A DNA stretch of 64,000 nt from Bacteroidia bacterium (GTDB taxonomy: Bacteria; Bacteroidota; Bacteroidia; Chitinophagales; Saprospiraceae). The notes beneath the pieces were generated by a model that made no database searches, was not told the origin of the DNA, and saw nothing but the letters and a program-made list of their open reading frames with translations. Below are positions 35,097 to 45,104 of this stretch, one piece after another (the stretch's first letter is position 1; each line of letters starts with the position of its first letter). The stretch spans positions 1 to 64,000 of the forward strand of contig JAUIEA010000001.1 in assembly GCA_030429045.1 (NCBI GenBank). The letters run 5' to 3'. The position numbers and the translations under genes are program-made.

Positions 35097-35221
35097 TGTC
35101 GTCATAGGCATCGTAAGAGATTGAAGTGACGTAATTGGAATCCGGGTTAATAACATCCGAAGTGCACTGCATATTGTTTGGTAACAGCGAAATCATGCAG
35201 TGCCTGACCTGGTTGCCCCAA

Positions 35222-35249
35222 GAAAAATCCCCGTCTGGAAAAGACGGGG
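35222..35249 (-). terminator. Rho-independent terminator
   Basis: CCCCGTCTTTTCCAGACGGGG then ATTTTTCTT on the minus strand; fits the downstream side of the serine protease gene poorly, so strand assignment is by T-tract only. Confidence 0.6.
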
Positions 35250-35302
35250 ACCACAAAACGAAAAACCAACTATAAAACAACCAAACCGTGTTGGTCCTGT
35301 AT

Positions 35303-36460
35303 CTATCGAATCCGAATCGTATACCTTGAATACTTTCCTTCCCGCAGGACGTTCATCTGGATGGCCTCCCCCGGTTTTGTACGCCCCACCTGTTCCATCA
35401 GATCGGGAGCGCTGCGGACAGGTTGGCCATTGGCTTCTACGATGACATCAAAGGGCAGCAACCCAGCCATTTCCGCTGCACCCCCTTCCTCCAGCTCCTT
35501 GACGATCAATCCCTGGGAGATGGGCAGTTCCAGTTCGTGAGCCAGGTCTCCATCCAGTTCTACCAGGCTCAATCCCATCTTTCCCCGCTGATAGTATCCA
35601 TAACTGATGATATCTTCTGCGATACGCCGCATCATATTCACCGGAATCGCAAAGGAGTAACCGGAGTAATAGCCCGTTTTGGTAGCAATAGCGGTATTGA
35701 TCCCCAGGAGCTCTCCGTCAATATTCACCAGCGCACCGCCACTGTTCCCCGGATTGACGGCAGCATCCGTCTGAATAAAGGCTTCCATGGCATCCTTGGT
35801 CTGGATAATATCAATATCGCGGCCTTTTGCACTGATAATTCCTGCGGTCACAGTCGAGGTCAGATCAAAGGGGTTGCCTACTGCCATGACCCATTCTCCG
35901 ATCTGGGCTTTGTCAGAATCCCCGAAAGCCAGGACAGGAAGCCTTTCTGCTTCGATCTTCAGTACAGCCAGATCTGTCTTCGGGTCGGTGCCGATCAGGT
36001 TGGCCTTGAAGGTCCGATTGTCATATAAGGTGATGTCAAACCGGTCGGCAAATGCGACGACATGGTTATTGGTGACAATGTAGCCGTCGTGAGAAAAGAT
36101 GACCCCGGAGCCTGTTCCTTCCAGTCGCTGGATCCGTTGCCTCTGCTGGGGAAATCCGAAAAAGAAATCGTCGTCCATAAAGCCCCAGGGGTTGCGTCGC
36201 TGCTCTTCCCGAAAGCGCTTTTTGGCCAGCTCATCAGACTCGGATGCCTTGATATGCACCACTGTTGGCATGGCCAGGGCAGCGGCATAGACAAAATTCT
36301 GGGATGCAGCGTTTCGCCGGGATAATTCGTTCACTAATTGACCGTGAACATCGGGCTGATCCAGGTCCGAATGAGTCGTTCGGACCAGAGCAAAGGTGAT
36401 CAATCCACCGACGGCTCCGGCCAGAATAAAGGGAAAGATAGAGGTGAGGCGTTTGAACAT
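35303..36460 (-). CDS. DegP/HtrA-like serine protease with PDZ domain
   Basis: GTGSGVIFSHDGYIVTNNHVV, DLAVLKI, FIQTDAAVNPGNSGGALVNIDGELLGINTAIATKTG. Confidence 0.93.
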   Translation of the reverse strand: MFKRLTSIFPFILAGAVGGLITFALVRTTHSDLDQPDVHGQLVNELSRRNAASQNFVYAAALAMPTVVHIKASESDELAKKRFREEQRRNPWGFMDDDFFFGFPQQRQRIQRLEGTGSGVIFSHDGYIVTNNHVVAFADRFDITLYDNRTFKANLIGTDPKTDLAVLKIEAERLPVLAFGDSDKAQIGEWVMAVGNPFDLTSTVTAGIISAKGRDIDIIQTKDAMEAFIQTDAAVNPGNSGGALVNIDGELLGINTAIATKTGYYSGYSFAIPVNMMRRIAEDIISYGYYQRGKMGLSLVELDGDLAHELELPISQGLIVKELEEGGAAEMAGLLPFDVIVEANGQPVRSAPDLMEQVGRTKPGEAIQMNVLREGKYSRYTIRIR

Positions 36461-36554
36461 AGTGCGTAGGTCTTCCCTGCAAATAACGAGAATAAAACGC
36501 CTGTTGCGAGAGTCGCTTTCGAGGCTCTTTGGATTTAACAGGAAATTAACAGCC

Positions 36555-37151
36555 ATGACCCAGGAACCAGACATCCATTTATTGAGGCCCGAAAACCAGT
36601 TGGAATTCGATTTGCTGCAGACCCCGGAATTCAGGGAAGGAATGCAATGGGGTAAACCCCGGCCCGGCCATCCGGAAGGCAGAGTCCTCTTGCATGTTCG
36701 TGAAGTCCTGGACAATATTGAGTCTTTGCCCCTGGCCGATGCGGATCGTGTCGATCTGAGACTGGTTGCCTTTGCCCATGATACGTTCAAGTATCGGGAA
36801 GATCAACTGAGCCACCAGGGCAATCCCGTGCATCACGGGCACCTGGCCGCCCGATACCTCAAGCAGTGGAATGTGCCGAAACGTGTACAGGAACTCGTGC
36901 ACTGGCACGATGAAGCGTACTACAGCTGGCGCATGTATCAGTTGGGCATGGAGGAAGACAGCCTGACCCGGCTGTCACATCTGATTCAACAGCTCAGCCC
37001 CTGGTGGTCCCTCTTTGAGGCGTTCTTCCGAGCAGATACCTTGACCGGAGATAAGGATCCCGCTCCCCTGACCTGGTTGAAGAAATGGCAACCCAAAGTG
37101 CAGATGTACCACCGGTTGAACAGCCCTCAAGGGACAGCATCTCGATTATAG
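36555..37151 (+). CDS. HD-domain phosphohydrolase-like protein
   Basis: HPEGRVLLHVREVLDNIE...LRLVAFAHDTFKYRE...HHGHLAARYLKQWNVPKRVQELVHWHDEAYYSW. Confidence 0.75.
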   Translation: MTQEPDIHLLRPENQLEFDLLQTPEFREGMQWGKPRPGHPEGRVLLHVREVLDNIESLPLADADRVDLRLVAFAHDTFKYREDQLSHQGNPVHHGHLAARYLKQWNVPKRVQELVHWHDEAYYSWRMYQLGMEEDSLTRLSHLIQQLSPWWSLFEAFFRADTLTGDKDPAPLTWLKKWQPKVQMYHRLNSPQGTASRL

Positions 37152-37155
37152 TGAA

Positions 37156-37183
37156 GGAGTTGAGGGGTTGAGGAGTCGAGGAG
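37156..37183 (+). repeat. Octamer-type purine repeat just after a stop codon
   Basis: GGAGTTGA GGGGTTGA GGAGTCGA GGAG, 4 bp after TAG. Confidence 0.85.
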
Positions 37184-37424
37184 AAAAGTAAAGGCAGTAT
37201 TGGGTTATCGCGCTGTTTTGACAATACACCCATTACAACGCATGGTGCAGGAATAAATCAGGAACCAGGAACACAGGAATTGATCATTATGCCTTCGCCA
37301 ATGGAATGGTCCCTTTACCCTTTACCTGCCCAGGTAGCGGCAGCCACTAACGAACTCTGCGTACAGCGAAGGTGAAAAGCGAATTCCTAAGACCGTAAAC
37401 AGCGGCCAGAAAACAAACAACACC

Positions 37425-39008
37425 TTATTCCGTGGTGACATCCACTTTGATGCGCTCATCCCGATTGGCCAGCTCCCAGGTCGTGTAAAACACAAGCTTT
37501 CCGATCTTGGCCATGGCATCAAAATCGATCTTTTCTATCGTATCAGAAGGGCGGTGATAATCCTCGTGAGATCCATTAAAATAGAAGATCGCCGGAATGC
37601 CTAATTCGGCAAAATTGTAATGGTCGGATCGCTGATAGTACCGATTGGGATCGTTTGGATCATTATAGGTATAGTCCAGTTCCAGCTGGGTGTGCTTCGC
37701 ATTCATCTCCTCATTGATCCGATGCAGGTCCGAACTCAAGCGGTCTGATCCGATCACATAGATATAATCCGGGTTGGACTCATGTTTTTGATCGATACGG
37801 CCAACCATATCGACATTGACATTCACGACCGTACTCTCTAGTGGGAACACCGGATTCTGTACATAATATTTGGAGCCCAGCAGGCCTTTTTCTTCTCCGG
37901 TGACCAGCATGGTCAGCACACTGCGTCGAGGGCCTATGCCCTTCTGCCTGGCAAGTGAAAACGCCTGCGCGATTTCCAGGACCGTACTGGTCCCCGACCC
38001 ATTGTCGTTGGCTCCGTTAAAGATGTCGTCACCTCGTTTTCCAAGATGGTCAAAATGCGCAGTGACCACGACCAGTTCATCCTTTAGTTCCGGGTCTGAT
38101 CCTTCAATGTATCCCAATACATTGGAGCCTTTGATCTCTTCGAGGTCCAGTCGCGAGGTAAATGTAAACGGAGTTTGAAGCGTTACCGGCTTGGGCCGTT
38201 TGCCCCTGTTCAGTCGTTTCCGGGCATCAATCACCTCATCCACCTGAGCTCCCATCAAGTCGCGGGCCATGGAAGAGGACAGGATCACCAGGGCTGGTCC
38301 ATCCGTTCGTTCAATCGCCTCACCCAGAGAAATGCTGGGGCCGACCATAAACCGCCGTGTCTGCCCGGCCAGTTTTTTAAAGTCGGAGGCGATCATCAGG
38401 ACCACAGATGCGCCCTGATCCTGGGCGGTCTGCATCTTCATTCGCCAGTCCCGGCTCCAGCGACTGGGTTCATTCGTACCCGAGATACAGTATTTCCCTT
38501 TTTTATTGACCGGCTCGCCTTCATAGATCATCACGGCCTTACCCCGTACATCCAATCCCGCATAATCGTGGTGCCGGGGATCTTCAATCCCGTAGCCTGC
38601 AAAGACAATATCCTCCATTGAAAAAACTTCCTGCCTGGTAGCATATCGCTTCATGCAAAGGAAGTCCCACATGTGCCTGTACTCCTTATCTCCGGCCACC
38701 AGCATGACCTCTCCCCAATCCGTGCGTGTGAAGATGACATCCTGATAATACGACCCGTCTTCCCGATAGCCGGGTATTCCAAAGCTCTTGAATTGGGAAG
38801 CGAGAAACTGGGCGGCCTTTTCATTTCCTTCCGTGCCGGTCTCCCGACCTTCCAACTGATCGCTGGACAAGACACTGAGATACATCCGCAAATCCTGCGG
38901 GACAATGGATTCTGCAAAATCATCCACCGTATAAGCGGGTGCCTGACCTGGCAACAAACCTGTCCAACACCATACAGCCAGGAGGGATATCAAAATTCTG
39001 AAGTTCAT
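37425..39008 (-). CDS. M28-family metallopeptidase
   Basis: VVVTAHFDHLGKRGDDIFNGANDNGSGTSTVLEIAQAF; TMLVTGEEKGLLGSKYYVQNP; SDHYNFAELGIPAIFYFNGSHEDYHRPSDT. Confidence 0.9.
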   Translation of the reverse strand: MNFRILISLLAVWCWTGLLPGQAPAYTVDDFAESIVPQDLRMYLSVLSSDQLEGRETGTEGNEKAAQFLASQFKSFGIPGYREDGSYYQDVIFTRTDWGEVMLVAGDKEYRHMWDFLCMKRYATRQEVFSMEDIVFAGYGIEDPRHHDYAGLDVRGKAVMIYEGEPVNKKGKYCISGTNEPSRWSRDWRMKMQTAQDQGASVVLMIASDFKKLAGQTRRFMVGPSISLGEAIERTDGPALVILSSSMARDLMGAQVDEVIDARKRLNRGKRPKPVTLQTPFTFTSRLDLEEIKGSNVLGYIEGSDPELKDELVVVTAHFDHLGKRGDDIFNGANDNGSGTSTVLEIAQAFSLARQKGIGPRRSVLTMLVTGEEKGLLGSKYYVQNPVFPLESTVVNVNVDMVGRIDQKHESNPDYIYVIGSDRLSSDLHRINEEMNAKHTQLELDYTYNDPNDPNRYYQRSDHYNFAELGIPAIFYFNGSHEDYHRPSDTIEKIDFDAMAKIGKLVFYTTWELANRDERIKVDVTTE

Positions 39009-39019
39009 CATCTTCCGGA

Positions 39020-39448
39020 TTAACAAGCGATCTTATCGGCACGACGGGCATGACGTCCGCCTTCAAACGGGGTGCTCAGGAAGGTCCTTACCATGGCTCT
39101 CGCTCGCCGCAGCGAAATGAAACGCGCCGGTATGGCCAGCACATTTGCATTGTTGTGGGTCCGGCCCAACCGTGCGATCTCCTCGGTCCAGGCCAGAGCC
39201 GCCCGAATACCGGCATGTTTGTTCGCGCTCATCGCCACGCCATTGCCACTTCCACAGATCACAATGCCCAATTCAGCCTTTTGCTTTTCCACCAGACGAG
39301 CCACTGCATGGGCGAAGTCGGGATAATCCACCGAATCCGGACCATGGGTTCCCTGGTCCAGCACCTGATGGCCGGCCTTGGTCAACATCTCTTTGATAGA
39401 ATCCTTGTAGGTGTAACCGGCATGGTCACATCCGATGGCAATGATCAT
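39020..39448 (-). CDS. rpiB: Ribose 5-phosphate isomerase B
   Basis: IAIGCDHAGYTYKD...DQGTHGPDSVDYPDFAHAVA...GIVICGSGNGVAMSANKHAGIRAAL; N-terminus overlaps the upstream gene by 4 bp. Confidence 0.95.
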   Translation of the reverse strand: MIIAIGCDHAGYTYKDSIKEMLTKAGHQVLDQGTHGPDSVDYPDFAHAVARLVEKQKAELGIVICGSGNGVAMSANKHAGIRAALAWTEEIARLGRTHNNANVLAIPARFISLRRARAMVRTFLSTPFEGGRHARRADKIAC

Positions 39449-42400
39449 TGGACTGAGGGTTTAGCGTATGGCGCAAACATCCGGGTCAGCTCGGTTTCGA
39501 ACTCCGTATCCTTCGCCTGTTTGGCAATATTGATGAGGTCGTCCTTGGTGCGGTCCGTCATGGCAAATTCCTGTGAGAATCCACCTTCCATATCCTCCAT
39601 ATCCAGGGAGTAATAAAACTCCAGCCAATCCAGGGTCTCCCTTGCCAGCACCTCCAGATGAGGCTTGGCTTCGGCATAGGCATCCGCCTGGATGTAGATC
39701 ATGACCAGTGGCAGGATATTGTAGTCGTAGTGGAAATTCATATGAGGGAATGCCTTGAAGTAGGTGTTCATCAATTCCACAGCCTTTTCATTCCGCCCCT
39801 GCTTGATGAATTCCCTGGCAGCACGCAGGATCACATATCGCTGCGATTGAATGCTGGGCTGATAACTCTGGTCGACAAAGAGTCGCTTCTTGTCAAAATT
39901 ACCCCACCTCCATTTTGTCGTGACATTCTCAAACAATTTATCCGCATCCACGCGGCCACTTCCAATGATTCCAAAGCCGGGATCACCCTGGCTCTGGACC
40001 GGTGTGATCCGCAATGCGAGACCCTCCAGCGACATATATGGCTGGAGTCCAAGCAGCTTGTCCTGCTGGCAGGTGACAGCAAAGTAGATGGGTCGTTCAT
40101 TGATATTGGAGGCGACGATATCCATCACGGCCAGCTCATCCTTAATGATGCTGTTTCCTTCGAGCTTGAAGGGTAATCTGGTCAGGATATTGCCCGTATC
40201 CGAGGCACCCAGAACGCCATTGGCTGCCATGAGGCTCGGGTTGAGACTGATGTACAGGTTGCGGGCCGGCACATATGAATCCAGGCTGCGGCCTCCACCG
40301 ATGGGGAAGGGATGATCCTCGGCAATGAACCTGAGGGCATCCAAGGCATCCATCTCCCGATTATCCGCCTGCTGTGGGATGGGCAACTGGATACGTTTCA
40401 TACCGCGCAGTGCTTCATTGGGTACGGTCATCTTGATCGGTGCAGAATCATTGATCTTTCTCCTCAGGTTGCTGATATACCAATCTACCGCGATCAGACT
40501 GAGATTGACGACCCGGACATCCCGGCGGATATTCTCAACCTCCTGAGCGTACCACAGCGGATAGGTATCATTATCCCCGTAGGTGAAGATGATGGCATTG
40601 GGTTCGCAGGAGTTCAGGAAGTTTGACGCATAGTCTCTGGAAGCCTTGTGTTCACGGCGCCCCAGATCATCAAAATTCTGGAAGCCCATCAGGATCGGGG
40701 CGACCATGACCAGTGCGGCAGCCAGTGCAGCCGCAGGCATTTTTGGAATGTTGACCTTATCCCGGAAGATCCTGAACAGGGCCAGTACACCCATGCCGAT
40801 CCAGATGGTATAGGTAAAGATGGAACCGGCCAGAACATAGTCTCGTTCTCGCGGTTCTCGGGGGGGTTGATTGGAGTAGAGAATGATCCCGAGTCCGGTC
40901 ATCAGGAAGAGGATCAGAATAGCATTGAACTCATGTTTGGATTTGCGGGCATGGAAGAACAGGCCTAACAGACCAAAGATGAGGGGCAGGAAGAAATAGG
41001 TATTTCGGGCCAGGTCATTCTTGACCACTTCGGGCAACTGGGACTGGTTGTGCAGTCGGGCTTCATCGATAAACGAGATCCCGCTCAGCCAGTTTCCACT
41101 TCGGGTATCCCAGGAGTAAATGCCCTGTTCTGCATTCTGACGGCCGACAAAATTCCAGAAGAAGTATCGCCAATACATCCAGTTGATCTGGTAGTTGACA
41201 AAAAACTTGAGGTTGTCCGCCATGTTCGGCGTTCCCTTTTTTCCACCCAGCCATTGCCGGTACAGATCCGGACGTGGGGCATTATAGTCTCCGATCCGGG
41301 GAAACAGCAGTTTGTCTGCATCGCGGAATTGATAGCTCACCTTCTGATCCACCACTTCATAGCGATCATCGACCCTACCATAGCGATCTTCTGTTTCGGA
41401 TCCAACTACCTTGGCATCGAAATGAGGTCCCCGGACCAATGCGCGCTCACCGTATTGTTCACGGTTGAGGTAGGGCACCAGACGCATGGCATCGTAGGGT
41501 GCGTTCATGTTGACGGGCGGATTGGCATTGGCCCGGATCACCACCATTCCCAGGATGGAATATCCGATCAGGATCATGGACGCGGCTACGAAGATATTCT
41601 GAATGAGTTGGTCCTTTTTGCGGTGTGCCCATCGCAATCCCAGGAACAGGCCTCCGCCCAGCAGCAGGAACAAGGGGATCAGACCGGTGTGGAAGGGAAG
41701 ACCGAAGCTGTTCACCATTACCAGTTCGAAAAACGCCCAGAGGGATGGAATGCCTGGAATGACAAAGGCCAGCATAAAGCCGATAAAGAGCAGTCCTGCA
41801 CCGGCGGCAATGATGGCCCCACGCAAATTGGGTGTGGCGACTTTTTTGTAATAGTACAGGATCCCCAGTGCCGGAAAGGTCAGCAAGCTGAGCAGGTGAA
41901 CGCCTACAGACAGGGCCGCCGCAAATATGCAAAAGATCAACCAGCGATCACTCTCCTTATTGTCGGGAAGATTATACCATTTGACGCCGGCCCAGAAGAC
42001 CAGCGTGGTAAAGAAGGTGGACATGGCGTACACCTCCCCTTCGACGGCAGAAAACCAGATGGAGGTAGCGAAGGCTGTGGATAATCCGGCAGCAATACCC
42101 GCTCCGGCCAGAGCCAGTTCAGTAGCCTGATCCGGTTCCGTGTCCCGTCCGACCAGGGCAATACGGCCGAGGATCATGGTAATCCAGCAGACAAACATCG
42201 CGGCAAAGGCGGTACAGAGGCCCGACATCATATTCACTGCAAAGGCGATGTCCTCCGGATTGTCAGACAGCAGCTCCGCAACCAGGGTGAACATCCGCCC
42301 GACCAGCAGGAAGATCGGTGCTCCGGGAGGGTGAACCACCTGGAGCTTATAGGCACCCAAAATGAACTCGCCGCAGTCCCACAGACTACCAGTTCGCTCA

Positions 42401-42477
42401 ACAGAGTAAAAATAGACGATAGCCGCAATGGCAAATACGAGCCAACCGGACAGGTTATTCCAACGCTTAAAGGTCAT
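39445..42477 (-). CDS. DUF2723 membrane protein (protein O-mannosyltransferase-like)
   Basis: FYSVERTGSLWDCGEFILGAYKLQVVHPPGAPIFLLVGRMF; many TM segments; NAIIFTYGDNDTYPLWYAQEVENIRRDVRVVNLSLIAVDWY. Confidence 0.9.
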   Translation of the reverse strand: MTFKRWNNLSGWLVFAIAAIVYFYSVERTGSLWDCGEFILGAYKLQVVHPPGAPIFLLVGRMFTLVAELLSDNPEDIAFAVNMMSGLCTAFAAMFVCWITMILGRIALVGRDTEPDQATELALAGAGIAAGLSTAFATSIWFSAVEGEVYAMSTFFTTLVFWAGVKWYNLPDNKESDRWLIFCIFAAALSVGVHLLSLLTFPALGILYYYKKVATPNLRGAIIAAGAGLLFIGFMLAFVIPGIPSLWAFFELVMVNSFGLPFHTGLIPLFLLLGGGLFLGLRWAHRKKDQLIQNIFVAASMILIGYSILGMVVIRANANPPVNMNAPYDAMRLVPYLNREQYGERALVRGPHFDAKVVGSETEDRYGRVDDRYEVVDQKVSYQFRDADKLLFPRIGDYNAPRPDLYRQWLGGKKGTPNMADNLKFFVNYQINWMYWRYFFWNFVGRQNAEQGIYSWDTRSGNWLSGISFIDEARLHNQSQLPEVVKNDLARNTYFFLPLIFGLLGLFFHARKSKHEFNAILILFLMTGLGIILYSNQPPREPRERDYVLAGSIFTYTIWIGMGVLALFRIFRDKVNIPKMPAAALAAALVMVAPILMGFQNFDDLGRREHKASRDYASNFLNSCEPNAIIFTYGDNDTYPLWYAQEVENIRRDVRVVNLSLIAVDWYISNLRRKINDSAPIKMTVPNEALRGMKRIQLPIPQQADNREMDALDALRFIAEDHPFPIGGGRSLDSYVPARNLYISLNPSLMAANGVLGASDTGNILTRLPFKLEGNSIIKDELAVMDIVASNINERPIYFAVTCQQDKLLGLQPYMSLEGLALRITPVQSQGDPGFGIIGSGRVDADKLFENVTTKWRWGNFDKKRLFVDQSYQPSIQSQRYVILRAAREFIKQGRNEKAVELMNTYFKAFPHMNFHYDYNILPLVMIYIQADAYAEAKPHLEVLARETLDWLEFYYSLDMEDMEGGFSQEFAMTDRTKDDLINIAKQAKDTEFETELTRMFAPYAKPSVQ

Positions 42478-42570
42478 CTTCGAGGGGAAATTTGTGATTT
42501 CACAAGGGCTGTAAAAGTACGTAAATATCCTATGTGGGATGCTTTCACCCGTGCAGTTCAAGGTAATTGA

Positions 42571-42578
42571 TACTTTTG
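42571..42578 (+). promoter_or_regulatory. Bacteroidota -7 promoter motif
   Basis: TACTTTTG 17 bp upstream of the ATG at 42595. Confidence 0.5.
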
Positions 42579-42594
42579 GACAAACGCAGAAAGC

Positions 42595-42741
42595 ATGTTC
42601 AAATTATTGTTGATGGTTTTGGTGGGCTATTTTGCCTATCGGTTGTTCTTTATGCCCAAGCCACCACTCCCTCCAAACGACAACCAGAATCTAACAGATC
42701 AACACAAGGGTGAATACACAGATTATGAAGAAGTCGAGTGA
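42595..42741 (+). CDS. Small membrane protein, DUF4834-like (not in the supplied ORF track)
   Basis: 48 codons: MFKLLLMVLVGYFAYRLFFMPKPPLPPNDNQNLTDQHKGEYTDYEEVE*; one TM segment, acidic tail; overlaps the next gene out of frame. Confidence 0.65.
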   Translation: MFKLLLMVLVGYFAYRLFFMPKPPLPPNDNQNLTDQHKGEYTDYEEVE

Positions 42742-43432
42742 GGAAGAAGGGGTCGAAAAGAGACCCAGTGATTATGTGTTGTACAAATGCAATGCCTATT
42801 GGATCTGCATAAAACCGGCTGGTATGCCGATTGTACCGGACAAAACAGGTGACCCTTCACTGATGGACCTGATGTCCAAATATGCTCATCATAAATTCTT
42901 CGCTGTTCATCGTCTGGATCGGCCCGTGAGTGGACTGGTGATCCTGGCCTGTAGTAAACCGGTCGCGGCCACCTTCTCCAAAATGTTCAAGGCGGGAAAG
43001 GTCGACAAGACCTATCTGGCCGTCACTGCCGACAAACCGGAACCCCTGAAAGGCCTCCTGGAAGACACGCTGGTGACCGCCGAAAAGGTCCACAAGGCCT
43101 TTATTACCGAAAAAGAAGACGACAAGGGATTGAAAGCTTCCTTGAGTTACGCCTACCTGGGCAGCAGTGATCGCTATCATCTGCTGGAAGTACAAACCCA
43201 TAGCGGGCGCTTTCACCAGATCCGGGCCCAACTTGCCGGGGCAGGATGGCCCATCAAAGGTGATGTCAAATATGGCTCACGCAGAGGTAATCGGGATCGC
43301 AGCATTCACCTGCATGCCTGGAAGCTTACATTTCCGCATCCAGTCAGCGGAGAGACCTGCCACTATACGGCTCCCATCCCAGATCAGGACCCGGTCTGGT
43401 CAGCATTGGCAACATTCCTGTCGGCAGATTGA
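42725..43432 (+). CDS. RluA-family pseudouridine synthase
   Basis: FFAVHRLDRPVSGLVILACSKPVAATFSKMFKAGKVDKTYLAV; TGRFHQIRAQLA-type motif (SGRFHQIRAQLAGAGWPIKGDVKYG). Confidence 0.93.
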   Translation: MKKSSEEEGVEKRPSDYVLYKCNAYWICIKPAGMPIVPDKTGDPSLMDLMSKYAHHKFFAVHRLDRPVSGLVILACSKPVAATFSKMFKAGKVDKTYLAVTADKPEPLKGLLEDTLVTAEKVHKAFITEKEDDKGLKASLSYAYLGSSDRYHLLEVQTHSGRFHQIRAQLAGAGWPIKGDVKYGSRRGNRDRSIHLHAWKLTFPHPVSGETCHYTAPIPDQDPVWSALATFLSAD

Positions 43433-44667
43433 AAACCACCTGCACCACCCATCCGACCAGCCAGATAGATCCCGATCGCTGCGACCAGTGCCATACATCC
43501 GATGAGGATCCACAGTGTCTTAAACCCAAAACGATCTGCTACTTGCAGCCCGATCAACGGTGCGAGAATAGTGGTGATGGCAAATCCCATGGTGTAAAAA
43601 GCCATATACTGACCCCTGGTTTTGCCCGTGGCGCGTCCGATAGCATAACTGTTTGCAAAAGGAAAATTCAACATTTCCCCGATAGTCAGCAATGACATGC
43701 AGATGACAGCCACCCCGGCCCAGGTAGGATGGAGGTTCAGACTGAAAAACGAGATGGCAATCACCACCGCTCCGATGACCATCAGCCAGATCTTGTGAAA
43801 CCGTCCTTCCAGAATATAGACCAGGGTCACTTCTGAAAGTCCGATCACCAGTCCATTCAAGGCGATCAACAGACCGATCTCATCCTCAGTCATGCCCAGC
43901 CGGGTCTTGCAAAAAACGGGCAGGGTGTGGATAAACTGCATAAAGCAGATGGCTACCAGGATCATCATACTCAGGAAGAACAGGAAGGGCAGGTCCTTGT
44001 GAGGTGGGGTATGTACTGCGTCCGGAGGGTCTTCCATCGCCGGGTTATTGTTGGCTTTCCGGGGAGGAAGGAAAATACGCATGATGAGGGCGGCGACGAT
44101 ACAGGTCAGGCCATCCACCAGAAACAGCAGCGAATAACCCATGCTTGCGGCCACAAATCCACCGACCGCCGGACCGACTGACCAGCCCAGGTTGATCGCC
44201 ATACGCACCAGTGCCAGGGACCGGGTGATATTCTCCGGCTTGCTATAGGCACCCACAGCAACGAAGTTGGCCGGACGAAAAGCATCCGAAATGGAGCTGA
44301 GGACAAAGACGCCGACACAGAGTGCCCAAAGGGAATGCAGACCCATCAATCCGATAAAGACAAAACCGCTGAGAAACAGGGCCCAGAACTGGACCTTGTA
44401 AAAGCCGATGGCATCGGTCAGCTTGCCCCCGATCCAGGCACCCAGCAGCGATCCCAGGCCGAAGGACCCCATGACCCATCCGGCCTGTTCCAATGTAAAT
44501 TGCCGATCGACGGTCAGGTACACGGTCATAAAGGGAATGACCATGGTGCCACTCCGGTTGATAAAGGTGACTAACGCCAGCAGCCAGACATTCGCTGACA
44601 AACCACGAAAGGCATTGTAAAAGACCCGAAGAGGTGTACGCTGAAGCAGACCGAACATGGATGGCAA
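43384..44667 (-). CDS. MFS transporter
   Basis: About 12 TM segments; GSFGLGSLLGAWIGGKLTDAIGFYKV. Confidence 0.88.
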   Translation of the reverse strand: MPSMFGLLQRTPLRVFYNAFRGLSANVWLLALVTFINRSGTMVIPFMTVYLTVDRQFTLEQAGWVMGSFGLGSLLGAWIGGKLTDAIGFYKVQFWALFLSGFVFIGLMGLHSLWALCVGVFVLSSISDAFRPANFVAVGAYSKPENITRSLALVRMAINLGWSVGPAVGGFVAASMGYSLLFLVDGLTCIVAALIMRIFLPPRKANNNPAMEDPPDAVHTPPHKDLPFLFFLSMMILVAICFMQFIHTLPVFCKTRLGMTEDEIGLLIALNGLVIGLSEVTLVYILEGRFHKIWLMVIGAVVIAISFFSLNLHPTWAGVAVICMSLLTIGEMLNFPFANSYAIGRATGKTRGQYMAFYTMGFAITTILAPLIGLQVADRFGFKTLWILIGCMALVAAIGIYLAGRMGGAGGFQSADRNVANADQTGS

Positions 44668-45021
44668 AGGTAGCCGTTGACGGGAAACTGAATGGCTATT
44701 CGCTTTTCGCCAAGAACATCGGTGGTTGGCACCACCTGGAGGGGTGTCGGGTGTCGAGCGTTGGGTGTCCCGAGGACAAAAAAGGAGGTTATTGCGTTAA
44801 GGCGGGATTTCGTGATTTCGAGGGATCAGGAATGAGAAAGGCGGAAAGTGGAAATCGGAAAGCGGAAGTACAGTTCTGGGACTGTGGGATTCTGAGACCG
44901 TGGGACGAAGTGACTGCGGATCATCTGCCAGCCGAGAGGAAGGAATACTCAGAATCCAGCCTACGGCTGTCAAGCAGGAACGCAGGAATCAGTAATAGGG
45001 GCAGAGCTCCGGAGTTGGGGG

Positions 45022-45055
45022 TTGGCTATTGGCTATTGGCTATTGGCTATTGGCC
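45022..45055. repeat. Heptamer array (TTGGCTA)4
   Basis: Read directly: ttggctattggctattggctattggctattggcc. Confidence 0.9.
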
Positions 45056-45104
45056 AAATTAAAAAAGTGACTGGCCCAGGGTTAAAAAGCACTCCCTTCT
45101 TATT

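Noticed and set aside
41050-42084. 344-aa plus-strand ORF
   Set aside because: Antisense to the DUF2723 gene; no protein-like features.
44820-45060. Part of ORF 44634-45062 as a gene
   Set aside because: Composed of heptamer repeats (VGYWLLAIGYWP) and simple purine-rich sequence.
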